64,000 bases of DNA. It comes from Cucumis sativus (taxonomy: Eukaryota; Streptophyta; Magnoliopsida; Cucurbitales; Cucurbitaceae). Positions within the stretch are counted from its first letter, which is position 1, and every line of letters starts with the position of its first letter. A program made the position numbers and the translations under genes. Where the stretch lies: positions 17,078,307 through 17,142,306 of the forward strand of contig NC_026661.2 in NCBI RefSeq assembly GCF_000004075.3. Direction: 5' to 3'. The notes beneath the pieces were generated by a model. That model was given only the letters and a program-made list of their open reading frames with translations. It searched no databases and was not told where the DNA came from. This document shows, piece by piece, positions 23,101-34,626 of the stretch.

Positions 23101-26100
23101 ATCTTTCCTCTTCGAGCTGTGCTTCTGGATCCAAGAGCGAGCACCTAATTTATGATTCTCAAAAGGGCAGTCTGCAAGATGACTGTGTTTTCTGCAAAAT
23201 TATACGAGGCGAGGCACCTGCTTTTAAGGTACTCATTTTATCCATTCAAAACAATGACTGTGGTAAAATAATTAGAGAAGTCCATTCAAAGGATTTAGTT
23301 CCTCCTAGCTACATTGGGCAATCTCCTAAGTCATTTAGGGAAGCCCAGATTTCTTTCTCATAGTTGCTAAGAAAAAAAAAAAAGAATCCTTTTAAATTCA
23401 GTTGACAATAATGAGGAATTAGTAGCTAGTTTAATTCTTCACTTTCTTACCCTAAACTATGTTAACTTGCAGCTCTATGATGATGATAGTTGCCTTTGTA
23501 TATTAGACACAAAACCACTGAGTAATGGGTAAGGTATCATTCATCCAATACATTTAATTTGATTGTTACGTTGAATAGTAGCTTAAGTTTATTTTTATGA
23601 TGATATATCTGCACGATCCCATTGGATATTACTTTGCTTAGTATATACCCTACTTCCTAACATACATTGTAACTTGACAGTCATGTTACAGACGCCTCAT
23701 TCTCTTTCACAGCTGGAGGCCTATCACTTCTATCTTGTGTAATCTTTCATTTTAACTCATGGATATGTCATTGACATGGCTACTAGATTCATTGCATTTA
23801 CTTGACCCTTTTTTTCTTTTATCAATTTAAGTTCTGTAACTTATTTTATCCACTAAGAGTCTTCATAATTAATTTCTATCTTTGGATCCTTTAAAATATT
23901 TTACCTAATCGTGTAAACTACTTTGAATTAAGCTCTGCTTGAGACCATCCAAGTCTATATTCAATTTCACAATTTTACCACGTCATGTAACCCGGATGTT
24001 TGTTAAAATAATGGAGCCTAATCTAACAACGATTAAATGTAAGTTGATGCTTCCTAATCTAACAGAGATTAATGTTGAATCGGATTGCTTTACCCATCAA
24101 ATGCTCTATTTCTTTTTTGCCGTTACTTCATTGTTTATATTTCATCCAGGCACGCTCTAATTATACCAAAATCTCATTATTCTTCGTTGGAAGCTACACC
24201 TCCTTCTGTAAGTAATCATCCACTGCATTTATCTGTTTTTGAGTAGCAAAAAATACATAGATATCTATGTTTTCATGAAATCTGTGTTTCTATATGAAAA
24301 AGGCAACCCTTCAATATACATCAGAAATTACCTCTTGTTAAATTTTTTTTTATTAATTCTTTTAAAATGTTTCCTAACAGAAAGATATATGTTGGGGCAA
24401 GAGACACTTCGAATACATAGTTCAAACATGGCATGGTTGATATTGGAAAAATGGGGTTATTTGGGTAATATAGATTAATTTCCTCATAATTACGCTTATA
24501 AAAAATTCACAATCTTGATTTTAGGAGGAATACTCCTTGTGGCTATCTAGGCTATATCAATGGTTGTTTGTGGGTTGACTTGCTTGAAGTATTTCCTAAA
24601 TTATCCTGTGCTTCCTCCACATTTTCCCCACCTTATAGATGTTATGTTGTAAGCTTTTCTCATAATATTTTTGTGGCCTCGCATGGATTTATTTTCCCTC
24701 ATTTGTTTCTTTCAATTTTCTGATATCATATGTATTTATTTTCTCTATCTTCTATTTGCTTTAACAGGTGATAGCTGCAATGTGTTCGAAAGTTCCCATC
24801 ATTAGCAATGCAATCATGAAGTCTACTGGTAGTGGTATGAACTGACCTCTATTTCCATCATTGTTTGATTCTGTGATCTGTGTTCCCTTCATTTTCTCAA
24901 ATGTTCATTTTTTTTTTCATATTTTGGAAGTTCATGCATCTCTGAAATACATCTGGGAGTGTGTATTAGTAATTAGCTGGGAAGTTTTTAGGGTATTTGA
25001 TTATAAATAGAGAGGAAACTCAGGAAAGGAAAAGTACAACATCATTTTGGGAGTGAATTAGGGCTTGAAACTGATCTGATGAGGGGGCAATCCAAATATC
25101 TTCCTGATTTATCTTCTAAGCTTTCCTCCTTTATATTTCAATTAGTTTGGTTGTGTTTTAGTTTCCCATCAAAACTGTACCTATTATTTTCAATCTTATC
25201 CTTAATTTATTGTTAATTATGTTTTAAGATGTGCAAGAATTTGTGTTTAGCTAAAAAAGATGTTCTTTTAGTGCACTCGTAGTTGCATGAATACAATGTG
25301 AAAGGGTGGTTTTAGTCAATCATTTGAATTTTGAACTCTTATAGGTATATATATATTGATACCACTCTTATAGGTATACGTATATATGTAAGGTATATAT
25401 ACGAATGAGTTATTGCATTTAGATTTTGAAACACGTGAACATACCGTACCAAAGTGCAGGGAATTTGCCTGGAGGTAATATTCCTCTTCATTTACTTGAG
25501 GATTGAAATATATATTCCTGCAAAAAAAAGAGTATATATTCCAATTCCAAGGATAATTAGAGAGATACCTACCTCCCTCCGCCAATAAAAGGATAAGAAA
25601 AAAACCTCTAAATACTTTTTGGAGTTACTTTCTTGTGCGAGCATATCTAGACACAGTCCTCTCAACCCCTTGCCTTTAGGCTGTGTTCCTCTTCTTAATT
25701 GGAATATGTTTATCTGTTTCCTATAAAAAAAAAATCATGCTATTTTGTAGATAAAAGTGCTTAATTTTTGTTTATAAAAAATACCTAAAAACACATGCAA
25801 GTCCTTTTTAGGGTAGCAAGGGACTAGATATCCTTAATATCCTGCTTGACCTCTTTAAAGATCCTATCATCTCTCTCCCCACAACCCTGAACAAATCACA
25901 AATGCTGTTGTGCCATAAAAATCTTCTCTCTCGAAACAGCAGATAGATGGGGAACTTTTTAATTATCCTGTAGTACTGTATGACGGGCAAATTGAAAGCT
26001 AAACCCATAAAAAGCTCTGAACTGCCCAAGCTACGTCACAGTTCTAGAGAATATGATACGAGTGGCGCTCCAATAAATAATGAAAAAAAACAACTTAACA

Positions 26101-27181
26101 TAATAAGTCATTTTTCTTACTGTTATACAAGTGCCACAACGTTGTTTGGAAACCATCTGATGAAAAAACATTACAGTCCTCTAGATTTTCCAATTAAATG
26201 CAAGTTACCTCCTTACTCAACATTCTATTTTAGAATAGGACCTTTCATTTAGAATGGATATCCTTGTCTAATTCTTATTTTATTGTTGCATTATGTTGTA
26301 TGGTGATCCTTTTATAGAGTTCTGAAACTGACATTATGCCATGAATATGAAGCAGGAACCCATAATTAGAATCAACGTCAATGTCTAATTTGATCACATT
26401 TTTCAATCTGTAGTGGATTATTTCTTCTTCAAGCATATGCATTTGTATTTCTTTCATTTTTTTCTCTGTAGTTCGTGTTCTTAACCAAGAAACCAAAAAT
26501 GAACTAGTAATTTTCAGTTGACACGAAGACAAATTTACCTCATGCAGATTCGTTCAACTTATTAGTTAACAATGGTGTGGCTGCTGGTCAAGTTATATTC
26601 CATGTAAGTTGTAATAGATCTCTCTTACACTTTCATTCTCCTTGAGAAACAACAAAGGTTCCAACTATAATGCATCAGTAGAAAATCCTAAACTCGTGCA
26701 TTATAGTTGAATTCAACGACCCTTTTAATCTTTTATTTTTTATACCGAAAGATCAGGGCTAGTTTAGAAACAAGCACATGATTTTATGGCAATCAAGAAA
26801 CTTATAGGACTTTTATATATAGCTGACTACATATAAATACTGCGGTGAAGCCGACTGACTCTTAAGTTTCATAGTATATAGAGCAAATCTTTGTTAATCA
26901 TTGTGTAAGCTTGAAACTTTCAGACTCACATTCACATAATTCCACGCAAGGCGAGGGATTGCTTATGGGCATCTGAGGTACGTTTTACCGTACTGATGGA
27001 TCTTGTAGAATCGTTGTCTTGAACACAGATTATAAACATTAAGGTTATGCAGAGTTTGGAGAGAAGAACACTAAAATTTGATGAGGAGGCATCAAGGCTT
27101 GCAAAAAGTATACAAGAAATTTTACACTGCACTAAAGAGAATGATAGCAAGGTCCAGGAATCAAACCTCACTGAGAATTAG
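23022..27181 (+). CDS. HINT3: Histidine-triad (HIT) family protein, HINT3-like adenylylsulfatase
   Basis: Nucleotide hydrolase/transferase of the HIT superfamily; the plant HINT3 type is described as an adenylylsulfatase/nucleoside phosphoramidase. Seven exons join in frame: 23022-23228, 23473-23528, 24150-24207, 24768-24834, 26548-26603, 26924-26977, 27053-27181; 208 aa. A Ser-rich N-terminal extension (1-52) starts MEARRLAILCSHL as in Arabidopsis HINT3. The zinc pair C55-x-x-C58 (CVFCKII) follows, then LDTKPLSNGHALIIPKSH. The catalytic triad H148-T-H150-I-H152-I-I is split between exons 5 and 6, followed by PRKARDCLW. The last exon adds a charged helical tail. All introns are GT-AG with matching phases. 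The start is chosen by similarity to the family; an upstream out-of-frame ATG at 22975 overlaps it. Exon 5 lies after a 1.7 kb intron that holds LINE debris. Cell location is not evident from sequence. Confidence 0.92.
24930..25110 (+). mobile_element. Possible LTR-like fragment in HINT3 intron 4
   Basis: A patch with gattataaatagagagg at about 24999-25015, followed by leader-like sequence, resembles the TATA and R region of a Copia-type LTR. No ends, second LTR or coding region were found, so this is weak. Confidence 0.22.
25790..26040 (-). pseudogene. LINE C-terminal remnant, antisense in HINT3 intron 4
   Basis: The minus strand reads ERDDRIFKEVKQDIKDI near 25820-25880, then a stop and SLATLK, matching the C-terminal ERNxRIF word that ends plant LINE ORF2 proteins. 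Upstream, in a shifted frame, it reads FLWHNSICDLFRVV. Frames are broken. The T-rich side lies to the left, as expected for a minus-strand insertion. Confidence 0.55.
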
Positions 27182-28639
27182 TAATGTAATTAGCCTGCTG
27201 TTACTATTTTAGCTTTGTATTATTTTGTACCATATTCATGTATGTGAATTACAGTTTATTATTCTTTTTGAGCACCATACATTTGGATAATTGATGAACA
27301 ATAAGGAAGGAAAAAGAAAGGTTTGCTTGTAAATCTGGTTGTAAAGTTCACTTCATTTTGGGTGTGATGCAAAATTGACGAGAATTCCATTTGTTTTAAG
27401 AAGTTTATTATTTTCACTTGTTAAGTTGATGATCTAATGTATTCTCAGTTTATATAAAGTGATGCTTGATTTACCAAAACTAGTTACTATTCATATTTGA
27501 TGTAGTTATGTTTTACTTCATTCAGATTTTTTTTTTTTTTTGTTCATATATGCTTCATACTTTAATATAGTGAAGATTACTTCTTGTGGGTGGAAATGTT
27601 GCCCAACTTTTATATGAACACTGTTGACAGCAAATCGAAAACTAGGATTTGTTTGATAACCTCGAATTATTTTAATAAAAACGTTTTAGTATCATAACCA
27701 GGGATAGTAATGATCACATGTGTGTATATTGTTGATGTGATTGGAATTTAAAAGAAAAAGGTTAAATATTAAAAGGATTCCAATTCATGAATTTGGATCA
27801 TGTCAGGAGAGTGGACTTTGGTTTTCTCCCTCATTCTGCCAACAACACCCTATCACTTACAGTGGGTTTCACTCTTCCTCGGAGCTTTCAACTCATCTCA
27901 TCTACTTGCTTTATGGAATTATTGCTTCAAACAATCATCCTCAACAATTACAACACTGGCTTCTTGCTTATGCTCCACCGCCCTTTATTTTTAATTATTT
28001 TTTTGGGTTAACAACTGACTAAAACGATGAAGGCCCTCAAACAATATATTTTAATACATTTAAAGTAAAAATTAAAACTTTAAGTCCCTAAACCATTTCA
28101 AACTTTTTGCTTTTGTTTTTACTGTTTTTTTAATTACCATTAAAAAGAAAACCATATATGTTTGCAACCAGATTTTGTTTTCTAAAAACAAATTGCTTTT
28201 TTAAAAAAGTTTTTCTTTTCAATTTCAATTTTTCATCATAATTCTAAAACACAAGCTTTAAATTAATAACTCTGAAAACACTTATTTTTGTAAAAAAAAT
28301 AAATAAATGGTTTACCAAAGTTTTAAAAACCACACATTTTCTAAAAATGAAGGTTTTTCTTCCAAAGACATACTCTCTAAAATTGAGTAAAACCTAACTC
28401 ATATATATATAAGATATGTTAAACAAATACCTCTCTAATTTTCCAACTTTCATTCTAGCTTGTACAAAAAGTGCTTCTCCATTTTTACCTTTTTCATAGC
28501 TTGCTTTAGGATCGTTTCACTCCTACGTTTTGGGATTGTTTAAACCTATTGTTCAACCTACCGTTTACTAGTTTACTATTTTATCTTACTGTTATATTTG
28601 TTAAAACCACTTAATTAGTTAGTTACTAAGGAATGTTCG

Positions 28640-28750
28640 GAGTGAGGAGTGACTTATAATAGTCTCGAGATTATAGTAATATGAGGATTATAATAGCTTT
28701 TGCTTGAGGTGCAAACTATTGTAGTTTGTGTTTGAAGTGCAGATTTGAGG
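28640..28750. repeat. MITE-like dispersed repeat copy
   Basis: Contains repeated words such as attgtagtttgtgtttgaag and gattataatag. The same vocabulary recurs at 57368-57490 and, more weakly, at 46925-46990, so this is a dispersed family of short non-coding elements. Confidence 0.55.
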
Positions 28751-28779
28751 GGAGTTAAGTGGGCTATTTTAGTTCAACT

Positions 28780-29567
28780 CCACGTTTTAGGCATGAATTG
28801 AGTAAAATGGGGATTACTATTGTTTTACTTCCCTTATTTTATGTCGAAATTCCTACTACACACTATTCCATTCTTTCGACCAGGTACATCTTGGGACAAC
28901 TGAATTTTTTTTTCTCGAGGTCAATCTCGGTCAAGATGGACTCCGAGATTCTTCCCAAATTTTAAAGAACTCTTTGAAGAAAATTTTCTTAGTCTCTCTC
29001 GGGGACATCTCAAGACAATCTTAGCTCGAGATCATACTAAATAATGCTTATGTTCTTTAGTTTGGGGCAACTTTGGCTCGTGATCATTGACATAATGCTT
29101 ATGTTCTTTAGCTTAGGTCTATCTTGGGGCAATTTTTACTCAAGATCATTGACATAATGTTTATATTTTAGGTTGGGGCTATCTTGGGACAACTTCGACT
29201 CAGGATTATTGACATAATTGCTTTTGTTTTTCAACTTGGTACACTTGGGGCCATAATGGCCCGAGAATAGTTATCCTAAATGTTTATGTTTTCAACTTGA
29301 GGATTGTCGTTGCAAATTTGGCTCGAGAAGAGTTAGTTGCACCCGACCGAGAGAGACCAAAAAATCTTCATGAAGTTTTTCAAAATTTGGAAAGAATCTC
29401 GTGGTCGATCTCAGTCAAGATTGATCGTGAGAAAAACAAAATTTTCAGTATGGTTCCAAGATGCACTCGACCGAGATAATGAAATAGTATGTAATAGTGG
29501 AAACAATGTGTGGCATGGAGTAAAATAACCATAATCCCCCTTTTGCATAATTCGTGCCCAAAAGTGG
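28780..29567. mobile_element. Foldback-type element with ~200 bp inverted arms
   Basis: The left arm (28780-28979) and right arm (29366-29567) are reverse complements with substitutions and small gaps; for example ccacgttttaggcatgaatt on the left faces ccacttttgggcacgaatt read on the minus strand. The ends also match: actctttgaag against acttcatgaag. The 386 bp centre holds a degenerate tandem repeat. No transposase frame is present. Long inverted arms around non-coding repeats fit a foldback or MITE-type DNA transposon. Confidence 0.7.
29000..29290. repeat. Degenerate 50-62 bp tandem repeat inside the foldback element
   Basis: Units centred on ttgacataatg, with phrases like cttggggcaa and actcaagatcatt, repeat at spacings of about 51, 62 and 60 bp (marker starts at 29044, 29095, 29157, 29217). 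They are too diverged to be recent. Confidence 0.75.
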
Positions 29568-30603
29568 AACGCTCTGTCCAAATAACTAACTTGTAATACG
29601 TTTTCCTCAATAAATAAAGATCTCCTTTCACATTGGCAAATAGGATTTCATTAAAAAAAATTAGTCTTTAGTTTACCTTTTATATATAAATATATTTATA
29701 ATTAAGTATATTTATTTAGACTATATGGGTAACAATCTCTAATTTAGTTTAATAACATTTTTTTTAGAGAGATGGATCTCCTAGACTTAAAGTTATCTTT
29801 TAAACTTAAAAATTAAAATAAGAAAAAATTAGCAGCTAAATTAAAATATGATTTTTTATTCCTCAAATATAATTTGATTAAAAAAATTATATTTTTTCAA
29901 TGATTGAATTCAAGAATAAAATACTAGTTTATTTCAGTTTGATGTTATCATATTGTGATTAAAAAAAATGATCTATTTCAAGTTAATTAAAGTGACAAGA
30001 ATGTATGAAATTTTATTTCAAAATCTAGTAAAATCTAAATGCCATGTAAATAGATAATATTAAATTTATTAAATAAAGAACATAATTAACAAGATTTAAT
30101 AAAATCACAAGTCAATTTATATGAAAGAGGTTAGATTATAAAATTTTATAAAACACCCATCCCAAATAGTAATAAACTACAATTGTAAAATTAACATAAT
30201 TTTGAATTATTAGTGTAGCCTCCATGTCAAACTTCCCATAACCATTTCTACAAATTCCTAGAAGCTTCTTAAATTCATTCTCTATGCCAAACACATACAC
30301 ATATAATAGCAATAGATTAAGTATATTGTTTGACCCAAATTCTAATAACACAAACTAAATAAATAAATAAAATATCATTTTGGTGCTTGTTTTTCTAAAG
30401 TTTGTGTACCTTCTTCATTAATCTAATTAATCTAATTTTGGTGTTTAAATTTAATCCCCAACATTAGGTTAGTGTTGATTTTTGAAACAAGTTTATGTTA
30501 TCTATAGTATTCTTAGTTAATCAATTTTAGTAAAAGGGAACAATTTAAAGTGTAAGAATGAATTGAACAAACTTGAAAGAATGAAAACCAAAATAATATT
30601 CTA

Positions 30604-30626
30604 AAAGAAAGAAAGAAAGAAAGAAA
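30604..30626. repeat. (GAAA)n microsatellite
   Basis: About five to six GAAA units, roughly 380 bp upstream of the PsbW start codon. Confidence 0.9.
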
Positions 30627-30750
30627 TATCTCTTCTATTAATTTATTTTGAAGAGCAGAAAAACATAAAAGTTGGAAGCATCTTTGTAAGATATGAAAGG
30701 AAGATGAGAGTGAAGTATTAGCAAAATCTCAAAATGGCACATTTGGGAAG

Positions 30751-30830
30751 TCCACGTAGGAGTAAACTATTGGTTAGAAAAGGATGATAGAACACGTTTA
30801 AGAAGGTGATTGGTGGAAGGTAGATAAAGG
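30751..30830 (+). promoter_or_regulatory. PsbW promoter elements (ACGT core, I-box-like GATAA, inverted CCAAT)
   Basis: In the 260 bp before the PsbW start are an ACGT core (tccacgtagg, 30751-30760), an inverted CCAAT (attgg, 30809-30813) and gataaagg (30823-30830). ACGT and GATAA motifs are typical of light-regulated nuclear photosynthesis genes. Placement is consistent, but function is only inferred. Confidence 0.35.
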
Positions 30831-31008
30831 ATATGAAGGAAATGCTATGGTTGGCCCTCTCTCTCTATCTACCCTTTGTGTGGTGCCACTCAAAACCCAA
30901 CAAATAATATTAATCCTTTACAAACCCTCCCTTTGATCTCCACTGATCTCCAAATTCCCAATTTCTTGTTTTTTTCTCCCTTCAAAATTTGAAGACCAAA
31001 TAAATCTA

Positions 31009-31993
31009 ATGGCCGCCGTCACCTCCGCCGCCGCTGCCACTGTCCGCACTTCTCTGGTGCAGAACCGCCTTCTGCCATCAGCTTCACCCGCCCCTTTTCT
31101 TCTTGGTGAGTTCTTTCGTTTCTACTACTCTCAAATCGGCCTTTTGTTTTCCTTGTTTTGAAGATCATTGGGTTGATGTAAATCTTGGCTTTGGTTTTTA
31201 CTTTCATGATGTTTTCATTTTTTCCAAAGGTATGGAAGATCTTCAACATTCTTGGTAGTCAAACATTCTTTCAACCATTTAGTTTTTAAACTTTAAAAAT
31301 TTAAATGCTTACGGATTTTAGACATGGACTCAACAATAAAATGAGTTAATAACTAATAGTATTTCTTAGATGGTTTTTAAAATAACTAAAATCACTTTTT
31401 TTTCATTTTCAATTTAGTTTGAAGCATGATTTTGATTATCTAAAATCAATTTTCGATCAATTATATGTTTAGTAGTGATTTTTAGTATAGGAAATCTGAC
31501 TTTACTTAATTAAAAACATATTTTAGTGTGATTGATTGGTATAACTTTTTTATGCTTGGATTCTCTTGAGAACAATTTCACTCAATCGTGAATTTTACAA
31601 CTAACCAAAGTACTTTGCTGCAAACGTCATCTAAGAGTATATTTCAACATAGTTTGTATGGACATCTTTGATATAGGGTTGCCTGCCTTGGGAAAGAAAG
31701 GAGGAGTGAGGTGTTCAATGGAAGGAAAGGGAAATGGAGAAGTAGAGAACAAATCAAGCAACTTGGGAATGGGGGCATCGTTGATAGCTGCGGCGTGTGC
31801 TGCAACGATGTCAAGCCCGGCGATGGCTTTGGTGGATGAGAGACTGAGCACTGAAGGGACTGGGCTTCCATTTGGTTTGAGCAACAATCTTCTTGGTTGG
31901 ATTCTGTTGGGAGTTTTTGCTCTCATTTGGGCATTCTACATTGTTTACACTTCTACTCTCGAAGAGGATGAAGAATCTGGCTTATCACTTTAA
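31009..31993 (+). CDS. PSBW: Photosystem II reaction centre W protein, chloroplastic
   Basis: Nuclear-encoded small single-pass thylakoid protein that stabilises photosystem II dimers and PSII-LHCII supercomplexes. Two exons, 31009-31105 and 31677-31993, join through a split Gly codon; 137 aa, the usual precursor size. Residues 1 to about 46 are an Ala/Ser/Thr-rich stromal transit peptide; a second hydrophobic stretch ([19 protein letters not shown]) with an A-x-A-type end directs thylakoid insertion. Cleavage after PAMA leaves a 54-residue mature chain beginning [10 protein letters not shown], exactly the expected size. The single membrane helix [19 protein letters not shown] is followed by the acidic C-terminus [11 protein letters not shown]. 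Both motifs match PsbW closely. The intron is 571 bp, GT-AG. Upstream ACGT and GATAA elements fit light regulation. Confidence 0.97.
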
Positions 31994-33630
31994 GCCAACA
32001 TTTCTCCATCTTACTTACTATCATTAATTATCGCTACTTTTGTTATTGTTGTGGATATTTTGTCTTTGGCTTGAATTCTGTAGAAGCTTTTGAATTCATA
32101 TCATACAAGCCTTTCGTTGGGTATCAATGTAGAAAGCCGTGAATGTGATTCATAACTATGTGTCATCGTTTCATTTCTCTGATCCTTTTTTCTGTATCGT
32201 AAATTACCATTAAGTTTTTGAAATCTAAGTTTATAAAACTCTTTTTCATTTCTAAATTTTTTTGGTGTGTTGTCCAAAAAACCGAATTAAGTTTTAAAAA
32301 GTAAAATACAAAACATAGTTAATTGATTGTTTAAGAAAAGGGAAAAATTAATTTAGGGGATTTGGGAAAAACCAAACATAAATATAATGCAAAAATTAAA
32401 ATATTTGTTATATAGATTATATTTGACATCTTTTATAAATACGTATAAAATATAGAAAGTATCTTATTTTTCAATGAGAAGGTAGAAGGTAATAAGAAGT
32501 CTATAGCTTGGGTTGGAAATATCATTGAATTTGCTAATGTCTCTATTTTTGTCATTTTTTTAAACAAATATCGGTAGAATTAATCATATTTCAAATATAA
32601 CCAAACGTAACAAAATATCATAATCTACCTACAGTTTTTTGGACAATTTATCAATAATTTTAGAAGTTTTTTCCTTTAAAATATTCTTTTTACAAATTTT
32701 TTTCTTTTATATAAAAGTATATTTTATTGAGACATAAAATGTGAAATTTATTTTTTTTAGAAACTTTTAAATTTGAAGTATAAATTTAGATATAAAATTT
32801 TGTTTTTTAGCGGTTTTTTAAAAAATATAACAAAAAGACATAAAAGTATTTACACTCTATAAAACTATTTTCAAAATGAAAAAACTCATAATCCTACCGT
32901 GAAAATTACCACATGCCCAATAAAAATTACAAAAAATGTCTCCATCAATATTTAGATACGGATACTTTTGCTACACTATCGTTTATTAAAAAAATAAAAG
33001 AAAAGAAAAATTGCATAAGAGTGAAAAAAAAATGATAGAAAGGAAACACAATCCTATAATATTTTTTTAAAAAAGGATTGACTTTGTCGTGACTTTTGAT
33101 TTTATTACCCAATCAGTAATTTATTTTAATGTTTTGTTATATTTATAAAAAATTTCCTTTTAAACTACTACTAGAAATTACTAATAATGGTATAGGAGAG
33201 TTTTTTATATAAAAAGATAGTATAAAGAAGATATAGGAGAATTTAGGTAGATAGAAAAAAATAGTGAGTATTTCCATCATATAATACTTTGGGCTTTTGT
33301 TAAAATTTAGATTTTTTCACGTGGATTTAGAGAATATATTATTTGATTTTTAGAAAAATAAACCTTAATTTAACATCAACTAATATGTGAATGTGAATTG
33401 TGAAATTAGGAATTTAGGAAACTTTTTAATGTTTTTAATTGTGAAATTACCTAATATACCCTTATAACGACCCACCTTCCAAAGCGAGAAAATAAGAGAA
33501 AATCTTTCCATTCAATTTCAAATAAGGAAGAGTAATGTTTAATTATTATTTTCCTTCTCCCTACAGGAAACTCATATGTTCTTAATAAAAATGCTTCATC
33601 TCCACACTCAAACAATCTCTCCTCCCAATA
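31994..33630. other. Intergenic AT-rich DNA between PsbW and the kinase gene
   Basis: The PsbW 3' UTR occupies roughly the first 200 bp. The remainder is very AT-rich with many homopolymer runs and no coding signal. A short sequence at about 32413-32440 (ttgacatcttttataaat) recurs in the same orientation at about 35349-35370, past the kinase gene. Confidence 0.75.
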
Positions 33631-34626
33631 ATGGAGAATTGGGTTCCAGTGAAGGTCTTAGGTCAAGGTTCTTATGCTGTAGTTTGCTTAGCAAAGCAAT
33701 CCATTAGAAAATGTTCTGATAATAATCTTCCCTATTATTTTGCTCTCAAAATTTATCCTCTTCAACATAATTCTTCCTTGTTGTGGGAAGAACAAGTACT
33801 GAAACAGTTCAAGGGCTGTCCAGAAATTGTTCAATATTTTGGTAGTGAGATAACCAGAGGGGGAAGTTTTTGTAATGATAAGGATTTTTACACTTTGAAG
33901 TTGGAGTACGCTGCGGGAGGGACTTTGGATGACTTGATCAAACAAAGAGACAAGTTACCTGAGGATGAGGTGAAAGATTATCTTCGAATGATACTTAAAG
34001 GTCTCTCATGTATTCATAGTAAGGGATTTGTTCACGTTGATCTTAAGCCTAACAACATTCTTGCATTCCCTCAAAGTGATGGTAAGATGAAGTTAAAAAT
34101 TGCTGACTTTGGACAGGCAGAGAGATGCAAGTATAGGGATGATAATGGTCAACATAAAAGGTACGGGTATTGCAGTTCATTGAAGTTTAAAGGATCACCA
34201 AGATATATGTCACCTGAATCCATCATCTTCAACGAAGTCGATGACGCGCACGATATTTGGTCGTTAGGTTGCATTTTGGTTAAAATGATATCTGGAAAGT
34301 GTGTGTGGGATGGTTATACAGATTCTAAACAATTGATGATAGAAGTTTTGGATAACAAGATTATGGCAACAATACCTGGGGAGTTATCCGAACAAGGTAA
34401 GGACTTCATTAGAAAATGCTTTATTCGAAGTTATAAACAACGGTGGACGGCTGATATGTTACTCCAACATCCCTATCTCAATCAAGAAAATGAAGCTCCA
34501 ATGAAAGAGGATGAAGCTACGATGAAAGATGATGAAGCTACGATGGACGGCGGCTCATATTCTTTCAATAGATTGATTTTAAAATTCCCAATAGCAAAAT
34601 TATTTTTAACTTGTTTTAACCAATAG
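33631..34626 (+). CDS. MAPKKK-like Ser/Thr protein kinase, intronless, non-RD
   Basis: Protein kinase resembling the small single-exon plant MAPKKKs (MAPKKK15-21 type), which phosphorylate MAPKKs in stress signalling. 331 aa in one exon; the start is MENWVPVKVLGQGSYA, with the kinase domain beginning almost at residue 4 as in this group. Visible motifs: Gly-rich loop G11-Q-G-S-Y-A-V-V18; ATP lysine K40 (FALKIYP); helix-C glutamate E53 or E54; catalytic loop H135-V-D137-L-K-P-N-N142; DFG 159-161; SPE in place of APE; and DIWSLGC. The HRD arginine is replaced by Val, so it is a non-RD kinase, but the catalytic Asp, Lys and Asn are present, so activity is plausible. After the kinase domain (about 286) comes a short repeated acidic stretch (EATMKDDEATM) and a hydrophobic tail ending LFLTCFNQ. 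Subgroup is from family knowledge; substrate unknown. Confidence 0.88.
   Translation: MENWVPVKVLGQGSYAVVCLAKQSIRKCSDNNLPYYFALKIYPLQHNSSLLWEEQVLKQFKGCPEIVQYFGSEITRGGSFCNDKDFYTLKLEYAAGGTLDDLIKQRDKLPEDEVKDYLRMILKGLSCIHSKGFVHVDLKPNNILAFPQSDGKMKLKIADFGQAERCKYRDDNGQHKRYGYCSSLKFKGSPRYMSPESIIFNEVDDAHDIWSLGCILVKMISGKCVWDGYTDSKQLMIEVLDNKIMATIPGELSEQGKDFIRKCFIRSYKQRWTADMLLQHPYLNQENEAPMKEDEATMKDDEATMDGGSYSFNRLILKFPIAKLFLTCFNQ

Larger units (their letters stand above)
27182..31008. other. Gene-free interval between HINT3 and PsbW
   Basis: About 3.8 kb. It holds a foldback element at 28.8-29.6 kb, a MITE-like segment just before it, and a GAAA microsatellite at 30604-30626. The stretch 27741-28022 is open in all three forward frames, but none resembles a known protein. 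The final 250 bp is the PsbW promoter and leader. Confidence 0.75.

Noticed and set aside
27741..28022. Stretch open in three forward frames (64-93 codons each)
   Set aside because: No domain, start context or splice support, and no similarity that I recognise; a locally GC-richer patch explains the lack of stops.
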